A stretch of 13,892 bases of DNA from Bacteroidales bacterium (GCA_028701815.1 JAQVPY010000042.1:1-13892); one strand, 5' to 3'. Shown: positions 1-7,442, counted from the stretch's first letter. Numbers and translations are program-made. Notes: generated by a model not told the origin, from the sequence alone.

Positions 1-543
1 GTATATATCTTTGTGGAAAGGATGATAATTGTCAACAGGGCTGCCAAGGGAAACGACAAGTTTATGGAAAGGATAACAAATTGTATTCGGCAGAACAAAC
101 TTGACGAGGCAAAAAATCTGTGCGGTTATTCTGACACCCCATTGTCTCACATGATCGGCAAGGGGCCGAACAGTCTCGGCAAACCATTAAACGATATTAA
201 TACGTAGATCTAGAATACAGGAAAGATGGAAGTGTCGTCCCTCGAAAAAAATGTTCCATTGCTTGCTACAATTGCTGCGGTATCTCCTATGATAGGTTTT
301 CTCGGAACGGTACTTGGTATGGTTAAGGCCTTTTATAATATGTCTATGGCGGGAAATAACCTTGACATCACAATGCTCTCCGAAGGTATTTATCAGGCTA
401 TGATTACTACAGTCGGTGGTCTTATCGTGGGTATTGTCGGATATATATTTTATAATATCATTGTTGCAAGGATAGAAAGAGTGGTTTCCTTATTGGAGGC
501 ACGGTCAACTGAGTTTATGGATGTTCTTGACGAACCCGCATAG
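1..543 (+). pseudogene. exbB: ExbB/TolQ-type proton channel subunit, 5' partial, interrupted by two in-frame TAG codons
   Basis: MotA/TolQ/ExbB-family inner-membrane channel subunit, which with ExbD/TolR uses the proton gradient to drive a TonB or TolA transducer. Frame 1 is open from base 1, so the gene begins upstream. It encodes VYIFVERMIIVNRAAK (end of the first membrane segment and start of the cytoplasmic domain) and continues to KPLNDINT. TAG-ATC-TAG (205-213) follows, then the same frame resumes as NTGKMEVSSLEKN. The last two membrane segments follow, with the family's GFLGTV motif, the conserved Pro of SPMIGFLGT and ITTVGG. The frame ends at TAG 541-543. Family members normally read about DINxxIENxGKLEV here, so both TAGs replace amino acids (the second one the usual Glu) with no length change. 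exbD and the transducer downstream are intact. It could be a decayed gene, a split protein with restart at ATG 226, or sequence error. Confidence 0.75.
226..543 (+). CDS. Possible independently translated C-terminal half of ExbB/TolQ
   Basis: Open frame of 105 residues left after the two TAG codons of the broken exbB. The ATG at 226 is the Met of the conserved GKMEVSSLEKN stretch, not a natural gene start. It is preceded by AGGAAAG immediately upstream, too close for a good ribosome site, and Bacteroidota use such sites little anyway. The product would hold the two channel-lining helices (about residues 11-36 and 59-83) with conserved threonines in GFLGTV and ITTVGG. The first helix and cytoplasmic domain would come from the separate upstream part. 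Whether this half is made, and could pair with the N-terminal half, cannot be told from sequence. The stop is followed by a 20-base gap to exbD. Confidence 0.4.
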   Translation: MEVSSLEKNVPLLATIAAVSPMIGFLGTVLGMVKAFYNMSMAGNNLDITMLSEGIYQAMITTVGGLIVGIVGYIFYNIIVARIERVVSLLEARSTEFMDVLDEPA

Positions 544-563
544 ATTATTAAACTTTTATAAAG

Positions 564-977
564 ATGAATATTCATTCTCGGAATAAAATTAAAGTAGAGT
601 TTAGTACGGCTTCAATGTCTGACCTTGTCTTCTTGTTGCTGATATTTTTTATGCTGACGTCTACTCTGGTAAGTCCCAATGCAGTAAAGTTGCTGCTGCC
701 CACCTCTAACAGTAAAACGATGGCCAAGCCGGCAGTGGTTACTGTCTATATTGACGATGCATATAATTATTATTTTGAAGATCAGATGATTTCAGTAGAT
801 CAGCTCGAGCCTGGATTGATGGATAAATTGCGTGGCGAGATGGATGCTTCAGTAGTTGTCAGAGCCGATAAAAGTGTAGAGATACAATATTTGATTGATG
901 TTATTGACGCCGTCAATAATGTTAACGATTATTACGGGGCTAAAAACAAGGTAATACTTGCGACGAGGCCTAAATAA
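564..977 (+). CDS. exbD: ExbD/TolR-family proton channel component
   Basis: Biopolymer transport protein of the ExbD/TolR family, 137 residues, a usual family length. It has a short cytoplasmic N-terminus, one membrane helix (about 18-38, MSDLVFLLLIFFML) and a periplasmic domain (about 45-137). Asp20 at the start of the helix matches the essential proton-carrying aspartate of ExbD and TolR, so the protein looks functional. It would work inside a pentameric ExbB/TolQ channel, whose gene directly upstream is interrupted by two TAG codons. If that gene is dead, this protein must pair with an ExbB copy encoded elsewhere or is itself on the way out. The start codon is the first ATG of the frame, after an A/T-rich leader. 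The transducer gene starts 11 bases after its stop. Confidence 0.9.
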   Translation: MNIHSRNKIKVEFSTASMSDLVFLLLIFFMLTSTLVSPNAVKLLLPTSNSKTMAKPAVVTVYIDDAYNYYFEDQMISVDQLEPGLMDKLRGEMDASVVVRADKSVEIQYLIDVIDAVNNVNDYYGAKNKVILATRPK

Positions 978-988
978 ATTGATTTTGA

Positions 989-1771
989 ATGACCGATAAA
1001 AAAGCAAAATTGACAGGTGTTATAGTAACGATAGTAGTACATGCTATCATTATAGCAGCGTGCTTATTTTTCGCGTTAATAACTCCTTTGCCTCTTCCGG
1101 GAGAAGAAGGTGTTGAAGTTATGTTAGGATCGAATGATGCCGGTGCCGGTGACGACATGTTTTATGAGGCCCCAAAACCGGTTGCACCTGCTTCTCGGCC
1201 TGAGCATACGAAGGCGGAAGAAGATATAGCGACTTCAAATTCGGAAGAGGAGATATTTATGCCTAAAGAAAAAACTCCGAAGTCTGTTAATCAGGAAACC
1301 GTTTCGGAGCCCATCGTCGAACCCGACCCGGAACCGGTGGTCAATCAGGCCGCTTTATATAAAGGCTCTTCATCTTCAAATTCCTCAAGCAGTCAAAGTG
1401 GCTCTTCCACGGGCGCAGGTACTGCCGGCTCAATATATGGATCGCCCGACAGTCAGAATACCTCAGGTCTCGGTGGCTCCGGCGGAGGAATCTCTTTTAG
1501 TCTTGCCGGCCGTTCTTCTGTATCGATGCCCAAGCCGGAATATGTCTCCCAGGATCAAGGGAAAATAGTAGTGAGAATAGAGGTCAACCATAAGGGCGAG
1601 GTCGTTAAAGCAGAGCCGGGGCAGAAGGGAACGACCATTATAAATCAGCAGTTATGGAAGAAGACTAAGGAAGCTGCGCTGAAAACAAGATTTAATGCTG
1701 TCTCCGGCACTTCCGTCGATAAAATCCAAATTGGAACAATAACATATAATTTTAAAAGAGTTAATGAATAA
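989..1771 (+). CDS. TonB/TolA-like energy transducer
   Basis: Protein of 260 residues built like TonB or TolA. It has a short basic cytoplasmic N-terminus, one membrane anchor (about 9-31) with His18, as in the SxxxH region of TonB, and an acidic and Pro-rich spacer (about 58-122, with EPIVEPDPEPVV). A Ser/Gly-rich low-complexity linker follows (about 126-168), then a C-terminal domain (about 168-260). The C-terminal domain carries SLAGRSSVSMPKPEY, then IVVRIEVNHKGEVVKAEPG and a closing strand. This SLAGR...PKPxY type is the transducer commonly encoded beside exbB-exbD in Bacteroidota and acts like TolA or TonB across the periplasm. No TonB-dependent receptor, tolB or pal lies in the window, so its partner is unknown. 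Its last 8 bases overlap the folC start. Confidence 0.85.
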   Translation: MTDKKAKLTGVIVTIVVHAIIIAACLFFALITPLPLPGEEGVEVMLGSNDAGAGDDMFYEAPKPVAPASRPEHTKAEEDIATSNSEEEIFMPKEKTPKSVNQETVSEPIVEPDPEPVVNQAALYKGSSSSNSSSSQSGSSTGAGTAGSIYGSPDSQNTSGLGGSGGGISFSLAGRSSVSMPKPEYVSQDQGKIVVRIEVNHKGEVVKAEPGQKGTTIINQQLWKKTKEAALKTRFNAVSGTSVDKIQIGTITYNFKRVNE

Positions 1772-3080
1772 TTGTGATAGATATCAAAGCTGTCTGGATT
1801 ATTTGTATTCACAGTTACCAATTTATCATAGAATCGGTCCCGCAGCATATAAGGCTGATATTACCGATACTGTTAAATTGTGCGCACATTTCGGTAATCC
1901 TCAGAATGGCTTGAAATGTATACATGTTGCAGGTACTAACGGTAAGACTTCGGCGTCTCATTATATCGCTTCCGTGTTGCAGAAAGCAGGCTATAAGACC
2001 GGATTATATACTTCCCCGCATCTGGTGGATTTTCGCGAGAGAATCCTTGTCGACGGGGAGATGATAGATAAGGATTATGTGTGTTCTTTTGTTGAGAACA
2101 ACAAAGATCTTTTTAAAGAGATACAACCTTCATTTTTTGAAATAACGGTGGCTCTTGCTTTCTGTTATTTCAGAGATGTAAATGTTGATTTCGCTGTAAT
2201 TGAAGTCGGCCTCGGCGGTAGACTCGACTCTACAAATATTATTACGCCTCTCGTATCTCTTATAACCAATATCGGTTTCGACCATACTCAGTTTCTCGGC
2301 AATACGTTGCCTGAGATAGCTTTTGAGAAGGCCGGGATTATTAAGGATAATGTGCCCGTAGTTATCAGCGAAACGCAGCCGGAGACTAAAGGCGTTTTTT
2401 TGAAAAAGGCTGCCGAGGAGCATGCGCCCATCTGTTTCGCCGACGAGGATTTCGTTGTGAAAGATGTGAGCCAGACGATGGAAAAGCTCGAATTTAAGGC
2501 TACCTCATCAAAGACGGGTACAGAATATAATGTCCATAGCAAGTTGATCGGTCATTATGAAATAAAAAATATACGTGCCGTCCTTGAGGTGCTTGAAATC
2601 CTTGGAAAGCAATATCCGATAAGTCATGAAGCCATATTGGAAGGGCTGAAGTCGACAGTGCTGCGCGGCAGGTGGGACATTATTCATCGCGATCCGTACG
2701 TTGTTTGTGACACGGGACATAATGCAGAAGGGCTTACCGAGACCCTGTCGATGATAGGATTCGTGAAATATAGAAAGTTGCGTGTTGTTTTTGGTGCTGT
2801 GAATGATAAAAAACTTGATAAGACGGTGTTGATGTTTCCGCATGACGCGGTGTATTATTTTTCGCAGCCGTCTGTTCCCCGTGCCATGGATGTCGATTTG
2901 CTTGCCGGAAGGTTTGCTGAAGCAGGTATCTTCGGACGCAGATATGCACGATGTGTTGAAGCTCTTGAGGCTGCATTATCGGAAGCCGACAATGATGATT
3001 TGATTTATGTGGGCGGGAGCACCTTCGTGGTAGCTGATATCCTGAAGGCGGCATTAAATAATGAGATTAACTTTAAATAG
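1764..3080 (+). CDS. folC: Folylpolyglutamate synthase / dihydrofolate synthase (FolC)
   Basis: Mur-ligase-type ATP-dependent ligase of 438 residues that joins glutamate to dihydropteroate (dihydrofolate synthesis) and/or lengthens folate glutamate tails, in the cytoplasm. All main signatures are present: P-loop HVAGTNGKTSAS (about 54-65), TSPHLVDFRERI (83-94), the magnesium-binding VIEVGLGGRLDSTN (145-158), TNIGFDHTQFLG (168-179), FEKAGIIK (187-194) with the lysine that is carbamylated in the family, and the C-terminal VVCDTGHNAEG (313-323). Length and motif order are normal. The ATG at 1764 overlaps the previous stop by 8 bases, which suggests translational coupling. The stop is TAG, so TAG clearly terminates here: reading through would run out of frame into rfbA. 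Whether it has one or both activities cannot be decided. Confidence 0.95.
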   Translation: MNNCDRYQSCLDYLYSQLPIYHRIGPAAYKADITDTVKLCAHFGNPQNGLKCIHVAGTNGKTSASHYIASVLQKAGYKTGLYTSPHLVDFRERILVDGEMIDKDYVCSFVENNKDLFKEIQPSFFEITVALAFCYFRDVNVDFAVIEVGLGGRLDSTNIITPLVSLITNIGFDHTQFLGNTLPEIAFEKAGIIKDNVPVVISETQPETKGVFLKKAAEEHAPICFADEDFVVKDVSQTMEKLEFKATSSKTGTEYNVHSKLIGHYEIKNIRAVLEVLEILGKQYPISHEAILEGLKSTVLRGRWDIIHRDPYVVCDTGHNAEGLTETLSMIGFVKYRKLRVVFGAVNDKKLDKTVLMFPHDAVYYFSQPSVPRAMDVDLLAGRFAEAGIFGRRYARCVEALEAALSEADNDDLIYVGGSTFVVADILKAALNNEINFK

Positions 3081-3087
3081 CAGGAAT

Positions 3088-3960
3088 ATGAAAGGAATAA
3101 TTTTGGCAGGTGGTGCTGCGACGAGGCTATATCCTCTCTCAAAGGCCATATCGAAACAAATTATGCCCGTTTACGACAAGCCCATGATTTATTACCCGTT
3201 GTCGGTTCTTATGATGTCGGGGATAAGAGAAGTGCTTATTATTTCCACGCCTCGAGATCTGCCTGTTTTTCGTGAGCTGCTCGGCGATGGCGGCAAGCTC
3301 GGAATGCGTTTTGAATATAAGGTGCAGGAGGTACCAAACGGTCTGGCTCAAGCTTTTGTGCTTGGAGAGGATTTTGTCAAAGGGGAACCGGCCTGTCTGA
3401 TATTAGGCGATAACCTGTTTTACGGACAGCATTTTAATCTTTTGTTGAAGGAAGCGGTGACATCTCTTAACATGGGTGAAAGAGGCGCCACTATCTTCGG
3501 ATATCCCGTCAAAGATCCGAGATCTTATGGCGTTGTGGAGTTTGATGAAAACAATAATGTGGTGAGTATAGAAGAGAAGCCGGAGGCTCCTAAATCTGAT
3601 TATGCCGTTCCCGGATTGTATTTTTATGATAATACCGTTTGTAAAAAGGCGAAATCTTTGAGGCCGTCGAAGCGTGGTGAATATGAGATAACGGATTTAA
3701 ACAGGCTTTATCTTGAAGAGGGGACTCTTAAAGTTCAATTATTCAGTCGCGGTTTTGCGTGGCTCGACACCGGCAATTGCGACAGCTTGCTTGAGGCCGG
3801 CAGTTTCGTCAGAACAATACAAAAACGTCAGGGATTTTTCATCTCCTGTATTGAGGAGATAGCGTGGAATAATGGCTGGATAACCACAGAGTGTCTGCAT
3901 TCATTGGGGAGAGAGATGGAAAAGACGGAATACGGTCAGTATATCCTTGCCTTGAAATAA
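3088..3960 (+). CDS. rfbA: Glucose-1-phosphate thymidylyltransferase (RfbA/RmlA)
   Basis: Makes dTDP-glucose from glucose-1-phosphate and dTTP, the first step to dTDP-rhamnose and related surface sugars. I place the start at ATG 3088 (MKGIILAGG...), because RfbA proteins begin there; an in-frame ATG at 3061 would add nine residues inside folC. This gives 290 residues, the usual length. Matches include SKQIMPVYDKPMIYYPLS (22-39), LGDNLFYG (106-113) with the metal-binding Asp, YGVVEFD, IEEKPEAPKSDYAVPGLYFYD, RGEYEITDLN and FAWLDTG. Two signature positions differ. GGxGTRL reads GGAATRL (Ala11 for Gly), and the usual TGTHDSL reads TGNCDSL. No rmlB, rmlC or rmlD is nearby, so the gene stands apart from its pathway. 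It lies 7 bases after folC. Confidence 0.92.
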   Translation: MKGIILAGGAATRLYPLSKAISKQIMPVYDKPMIYYPLSVLMMSGIREVLIISTPRDLPVFRELLGDGGKLGMRFEYKVQEVPNGLAQAFVLGEDFVKGEPACLILGDNLFYGQHFNLLLKEAVTSLNMGERGATIFGYPVKDPRSYGVVEFDENNNVVSIEEKPEAPKSDYAVPGLYFYDNTVCKKAKSLRPSKRGEYEITDLNRLYLEEGTLKVQLFSRGFAWLDTGNCDSLLEAGSFVRTIQKRQGFFISCIEEIAWNNGWITTECLHSLGREMEKTEYGQYILALK

Positions 3961-3975
3961 AACGATATTTTTTTA

Positions 3976-5115
3976 TCAGGTCCAGAGACGTTTTTTTATA
4001 CGTAAAGAGGATAAATATAATATCGGATAAAGGAACCATAGAACGGGTTCATAGAGAAATATTCGCCATGATATGTCTTCCTGCCCGAGGCGATTCAAAG
4101 CCTTATACCTTAGGATGGACCATTCAGCGGCTCTTATTACAATCAGCGCGATGGCTACGGCATACATCTCATATAGTTCCATCATTAATGCGCATGCGGT
4201 AAATAATACAATCAGCGAAGCTATATAGATAAACTTAATGGCTTTAGCAACCCATTTGGAGAATATCATATTGGAAAAGCGGGTCGTGATATTTCTGCAC
4301 CAAGATGAAAAGACGGGTTTGCCGGTCATATTGATCTGTGAATAATCGTTATAGATATAATTTGTGTCTTTTTTGCTGATAATCTTATTAAAGATAGCCG
4401 AGCCGTCTGTGTTTACTGAAAAATAATCTACTATATCCTTTTGTTTTAAAAAATCTGATTTTTTGAAAAGGAAGTTTTTAGTACTGATAGAATAGGGCGT
4501 ATTGTTGGCGAGGAAAGAGAGGAAATCTATATTATAACGGCTCATTTCATAGCGCATCAGACGGTTAAGAAATGTTTTGTCGGCGGCGTAGTTGGCGATG
4601 CCGGCGACGTTGGCTTTATTTATCAATTTTGTTACCATCGAACGCAGCCAATAAACACTTGTCGGAATACAGTTTAAGTCGGTGGTTATTATCAGATTGC
4701 TTTTTGCGGCTTTTATTCCGAGAGAAAGGGGAAATAATTTGGAGCAGCTGAAGTTGTCTTTTTCATTGATATTAACAATGGTCAGCTGAGGTATTTGTTT
4801 CGCCCATGTGTCTGTGTCGGGACCGTTGTGAGACGACGACATGTTTACTACAACTATTTCAAAATCAGGATATTCTTGATTAAGAAGTTGTCCGATGTCC
4901 CTTCTAAGTATCCGCATCTCATCGCGCATGCAAATAACTATTGATACCGGGGGCATCTCGGGTTGCATTTCCGGCAGCGACAAGTTTTTCTTTCTTACGA
5001 AACCGTATTGGAACTTATAGATATATACTATTTGGAGCACAAAGCAGGTTATGGCTGCGATAAACAGTGTTAAACCGATAGGGTCGGAGATATAATTGCG
5101 GAATAAAATACTCAT
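3976..5115 (-). CDS. Membrane-anchored glycosyltransferase family 2-like protein with altered catalytic motifs
   Basis: Protein of 379 residues with the layout of Bacteroidota processive-type GT2 enzymes: N-terminal membrane helix (about 13-33), GT-A domain (about 55-280), and three C-terminal helices (about 293-312, 314-333, 352-371). The Rossmann start PPVSIVICMRDE is followed by LLNQEYPDFEIVVVN and LGIKAAKSNLIITTDLNCIP, which clearly align with the GT2 pattern. The metal-binding DXD, usually DADC here, is Asp146-Leu147-Asn148. The first acidic site, usually VNDxS, reads VNMSS, and the usual DD/ED before the C-terminal W motif reads NTDG. It may be a diverged enzyme or a pseudoenzyme. Donor and acceptor are unknown; a surface polysaccharide or lipid acceptor is plausible from its anchoring. 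It is convergent with rfbA (15-base gap) and divergent from tgt. Confidence 0.8.
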   Translation of the reverse strand: MSILFRNYISDPIGLTLFIAAITCFVLQIVYIYKFQYGFVRKKNLSLPEMQPEMPPVSIVICMRDEMRILRRDIGQLLNQEYPDFEIVVVNMSSSHNGPDTDTWAKQIPQLTIVNINEKDNFSCSKLFPLSLGIKAAKSNLIITTDLNCIPTSVYWLRSMVTKLINKANVAGIANYAADKTFLNRLMRYEMSRYNIDFLSFLANNTPYSISTKNFLFKKSDFLKQKDIVDYFSVNTDGSAIFNKIISKKDTNYIYNDYSQINMTGKPVFSSWCRNITTRFSNMIFSKWVAKAIKFIYIASLIVLFTACALMMELYEMYAVAIALIVIRAAEWSILRYKALNRLGQEDISWRIFLYEPVLWFLYPILYLSSLRIKKRLWT

Positions 5116-5125
5116 AACTAAATGA

Positions 5126-5133
5126 CAAAATTA
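5126..5133 (-). promoter_or_regulatory. Possible -7 promoter element for the GT2-like gene
   Basis: Read on the minus strand this is TAATTTTG, a full match to the Bacteroidota -7 consensus TAnnTTTG, ending 10 bases before the start codon. No convincing TTTG -33 element lies 19-21 bases upstream, and the leader would be very short, so the call is tentative. Confidence 0.35.
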
Positions 5134-5156
5134 GTATTTCGTTAAAAAATAAAGAG

Positions 5157-5164
5157 TACCTTTG
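5157..5164 (+). promoter_or_regulatory. -7 promoter element for tgt
   Basis: TACCTTTG matches the Bacteroidota -7 consensus TAnnTTTG and ends 40 bases before the tgt ATG, a normal leader length. The -33 region has only TTTCG at 5137-5141 at a short spacing, so that half is poor. It sits in the 89-base divergent gap between the glycosyltransferase gene and tgt. Confidence 0.5.
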
Positions 5165-5204
5165 ACAAAAATTTTTAGCAAAGTTATTAACCGAAAAGAA
5201 GTAG

Positions 5205-6341
5205 ATGTTTAAATTTGAATTAATTGTTCAAGATGTTGATACTAAGGCAAGAACGGGTTGTCTGCACACTGATCACGGTGATATTAAGACACCGATATTT
5301 ATGCCTGTAGGGACGGTAGGAACGGTTAAGGCCGTACATTTTCGGGATTTAAAAGAGGATATAAAAGCTCAAATTATTCTGGGGAACACATATCATCTTT
5401 ATCTCCGTCCCGGATTAAATATTCTTGAGCAGGCGGGCGGCTTGCATAAGTTTAACGGTTGGGACAGACCGATACTTACCGACAGTGGAGGCTATCAGGT
5501 TTATTCGTTATCTTTGATAAGGAAGATAACAGAAGACGGAGTTAAATTTCAGTCGCATATCGACGGCTCCTACCATTTTTTCTCTCCGGAAAAGGTTATG
5601 GATATAGAAAGGAGTATAGGTGCCGATATTATCATGGCTTTTGATGAGTGTACCCCTTATCCCTGTGAATACAAGTATGCAGAAAAATCACTGGCACTTA
5701 CTCGGAAATGGCTGAAAGACTGTATGTGCCGATATCACAGCACGGAGCCTCTTTACTGTTATCACCAGGAGTTGTTCCCCATTGTACAGGGAAGTGTATA
5801 TTCTGATTTGAGAAAAATTGCGGCAGAAGATGTGCTCCAATACGGGGCGGTCGGAAATGCTATCGGAGGTTTGGCCGTAGGGGAGCCTGCGGAAAAGATG
5901 TATGAAATCACCGAGCAAGTCTGCGACATCCTGCCTAAGAATACGGCGCGTTATCTTATGGGTGTCGGTACGCCTGCCAACATCCTTGAGTCTATCGCTC
6001 TCGGAATAGATATGTTTGATTGTGTTATGCCTACGCGCAATGGTAGAAACGGCATGCTGTTTACTAACGCTGGTATTATCAATATAAAGAACAAACGTTG
6101 GGAAAACGACTTCAGCCCTATAGACCCGTTGTGCCCGTCTTATGTAAGTGTTAATCATACTAAGGCATATCTGCGTCACCTCTTTGCCGCGAGAGAAATT
6201 CTCGGCGGCATGATAGCAAGCCAGCATAACCTCGCTTTTTATCTGCAACTTGTGGGTGAAGCGCGTAAACATATTGAAGAGGGCGACTATAAAAAATGGA
6301 AGGACAGCAAAATAAAAACAGTCATGCAACGGTTATCATAA
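5205..6341 (+). CDS. tgt: tRNA-guanine transglycosylase (Tgt), zinc-site cysteines partly replaced
   Basis: Exchanges guanine 34 of GU(N)-anticodon tRNAs for preQ1 in queuosine synthesis (or for queuine in salvage). Its 378 residues are the normal bacterial length. Present are MPVGTVGTVKAV (33-44), ILTDSGGYQVYSL (90-102) with the active-site Asp93, MAFDECTPYP (144-153), VGNAIGGLAVGE (216-227), YLMGVGTP (250-257) and DMFDCVMPTRNGRNG (269-283) with the nucleophile Asp272. Family enzymes bind structural zinc through CxCxxC and a later His. Here the stretch reads CPSYVS, so only Cys310 and His341 remain, with Ser312 and Ser315 at the other two positions. Catalytic residues are intact, so I expect an active enzyme with weak or no zinc binding. 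The lptF/G-type gene follows after 15 bases. Confidence 0.95.
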   Translation: MFKFELIVQDVDTKARTGCLHTDHGDIKTPIFMPVGTVGTVKAVHFRDLKEDIKAQIILGNTYHLYLRPGLNILEQAGGLHKFNGWDRPILTDSGGYQVYSLSLIRKITEDGVKFQSHIDGSYHFFSPEKVMDIERSIGADIIMAFDECTPYPCEYKYAEKSLALTRKWLKDCMCRYHSTEPLYCYHQELFPIVQGSVYSDLRKIAAEDVLQYGAVGNAIGGLAVGEPAEKMYEITEQVCDILPKNTARYLMGVGTPANILESIALGIDMFDCVMPTRNGRNGMLFTNAGIINIKNKRWENDFSPIDPLCPSYVSVNHTKAYLRHLFAAREILGGMIASQHNLAFYLQLVGEARKHIEEGDYKKWKDSKIKTVMQRLS

Positions 6342-6356
6342 AATGAAGTTCACCGG

Positions 6357-7442
6357 ATGAAACGTTTGGATTTATATATCATTAAAAAATATTTCACGAC
6401 ATTTTTTCTCGCGATAGTGTTGCTGCTTGTTGTGGTAATTGTCTTCGACTTTTCGGAAAAAATCGATAAGTTTCTTGTAGATACTATCACTATGCGTGAG
6501 ATCATTTTCGATTATTATGCCAATTTCATCCCGTATTTTTTTAACCTTTTCCTGTATCTCTTTGTATTTATAGCTGTCATTTTTTTTACGTCCAAACTTG
6601 CGCAGAACTCGGAGATAATAGCCATCCTGAGTTCCGGTGTGAGTTTTTATAGATTGCTTGTTCCTTATCTGACGTGCGCCTTTCTACTTACCATCCTCGC
6701 TTTTTTTATGTCTAATTTTATTATTCCGAAGACGAATATTAAACTGACGGATTTTGAAAACAAATATCTGCGTAAGTCGGCAAAATACGCCATGTATGTT
6801 AATGATATACATGTTCAGATAGGTAAAGCGGATTATGTTTATGTGAAGTCTTATAACGGCAGGGATAATGCGGGTAATGATTTTACTTATGAGAAGATAG
6901 ATTTTGACGAGGGGATGACATATAAGCTTGCTGCGAGAAAAGTGAGGTGGAACGAGGGAGACAGCACCTGGACGGTAATGAATTATACGGAGAGGAATAT
7001 ATACAGTGACAGGGAGCAGGTGGTGTCAGGAGATATGAAGACGATAAAGATCAATCTGATGCCTAAAGACTTTGTTTTTGTCGTCTACGATTTAAAGGTT
7101 ATGAATTTCCATCAGTTGAACAAATTTATAGAAGAGGAACGCATTAAGGGCGTCCGTAATATCGTGGAATTTGAGGTTGAGAAGCATTGCCGTATTGCAA
7201 ATTCTTTTGCCACAATCATTCTTACCGTGCTCGGTTTTTCCCTGTCGTGTCGAAAGAAGCGAGCGGGGATGGGGCTGAATTTGGGTTTCGGGATAGCACT
7301 GACTTTCACATATATTTTTCTGATGCAGTTGACGACGACGTTTGCCATCAACAGTAATCTTGCGCCATGGCTTGCGGCCTGGATTCCCAATATCGTTTTT
7401 GCGGGTATCGCCTGTGTGATAATGCTTAAGGCTCCGAAGTAA
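6357..7442 (+). CDS. LptF/LptG (YjgP/YjgQ)-family LPS export permease
   Basis: Inner-membrane half-permease that, with a partner of the same family and the ATPase LptB, pulls lipopolysaccharide out of the inner membrane towards the periplasmic bridge. Its 361 residues show the family layout: N-terminal MKRLDLYIIKKYFTTFF, helices at about 14-32, 56-78 and 101-122, a periplasmic beta-jellyroll (about 125-275), and helices at about 278-297, 305-328 and 337-357. The stretch SKLAQNSEIIAILSSGVS after helix 2 is the conserved cytoplasmic loop of the family. LptF and LptG cannot be told apart safely here; Bacteroidota copies next to tgt are usually named LptG. It probably shares a transcript with tgt. 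Its 3' end overlaps the convergent ispE by 17 bases. Confidence 0.9.
   Translation: MKRLDLYIIKKYFTTFFLAIVLLLVVVIVFDFSEKIDKFLVDTITMREIIFDYYANFIPYFFNLFLYLFVFIAVIFFTSKLAQNSEIIAILSSGVSFYRLLVPYLTCAFLLTILAFFMSNFIIPKTNIKLTDFENKYLRKSAKYAMYVNDIHVQIGKADYVYVKSYNGRDNAGNDFTYEKIDFDEGMTYKLAARKVRWNEGDSTWTVMNYTERNIYSDREQVVSGDMKTIKINLMPKDFVFVVYDLKVMNFHQLNKFIEEERIKGVRNIVEFEVEKHCRIANSFATIILTVLGFSLSCRKKRAGMGLNLGFGIALTFTYIFLMQLTTTFAINSNLAPWLAAWIPNIVFAGIACVIMLKAPK

Noticed and set aside
13..207. Separate 64-residue gene starting at GTG 13
   Set aside because: The frame is open to base 1 and encodes the conserved ExbB stretch before that GTG, so it is the middle of a longer gene and not a start.
1..543. General TAG reassignment (recoded genetic code) as explanation of the broken exbB
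   Set aside because: TAG terminates exbB, folC, the HU/SPOR gene and the barrel gene at natural ends; reading through folC's TAG would run a long wrong-frame tail across rfbA.
3061..3087. Longer rfbA start at ATG 3061
   Set aside because: It would add nine residues lying inside the folC 3' end; the family starts at MKGIILAGG, which is ATG 3088.
5688..6329. Long antisense open frame (213 codons) opposite tgt
   Set aside because: Its product has no recognisable motif, and the opposite strand encodes a fully motif-supported Tgt, so it is a shadow frame.
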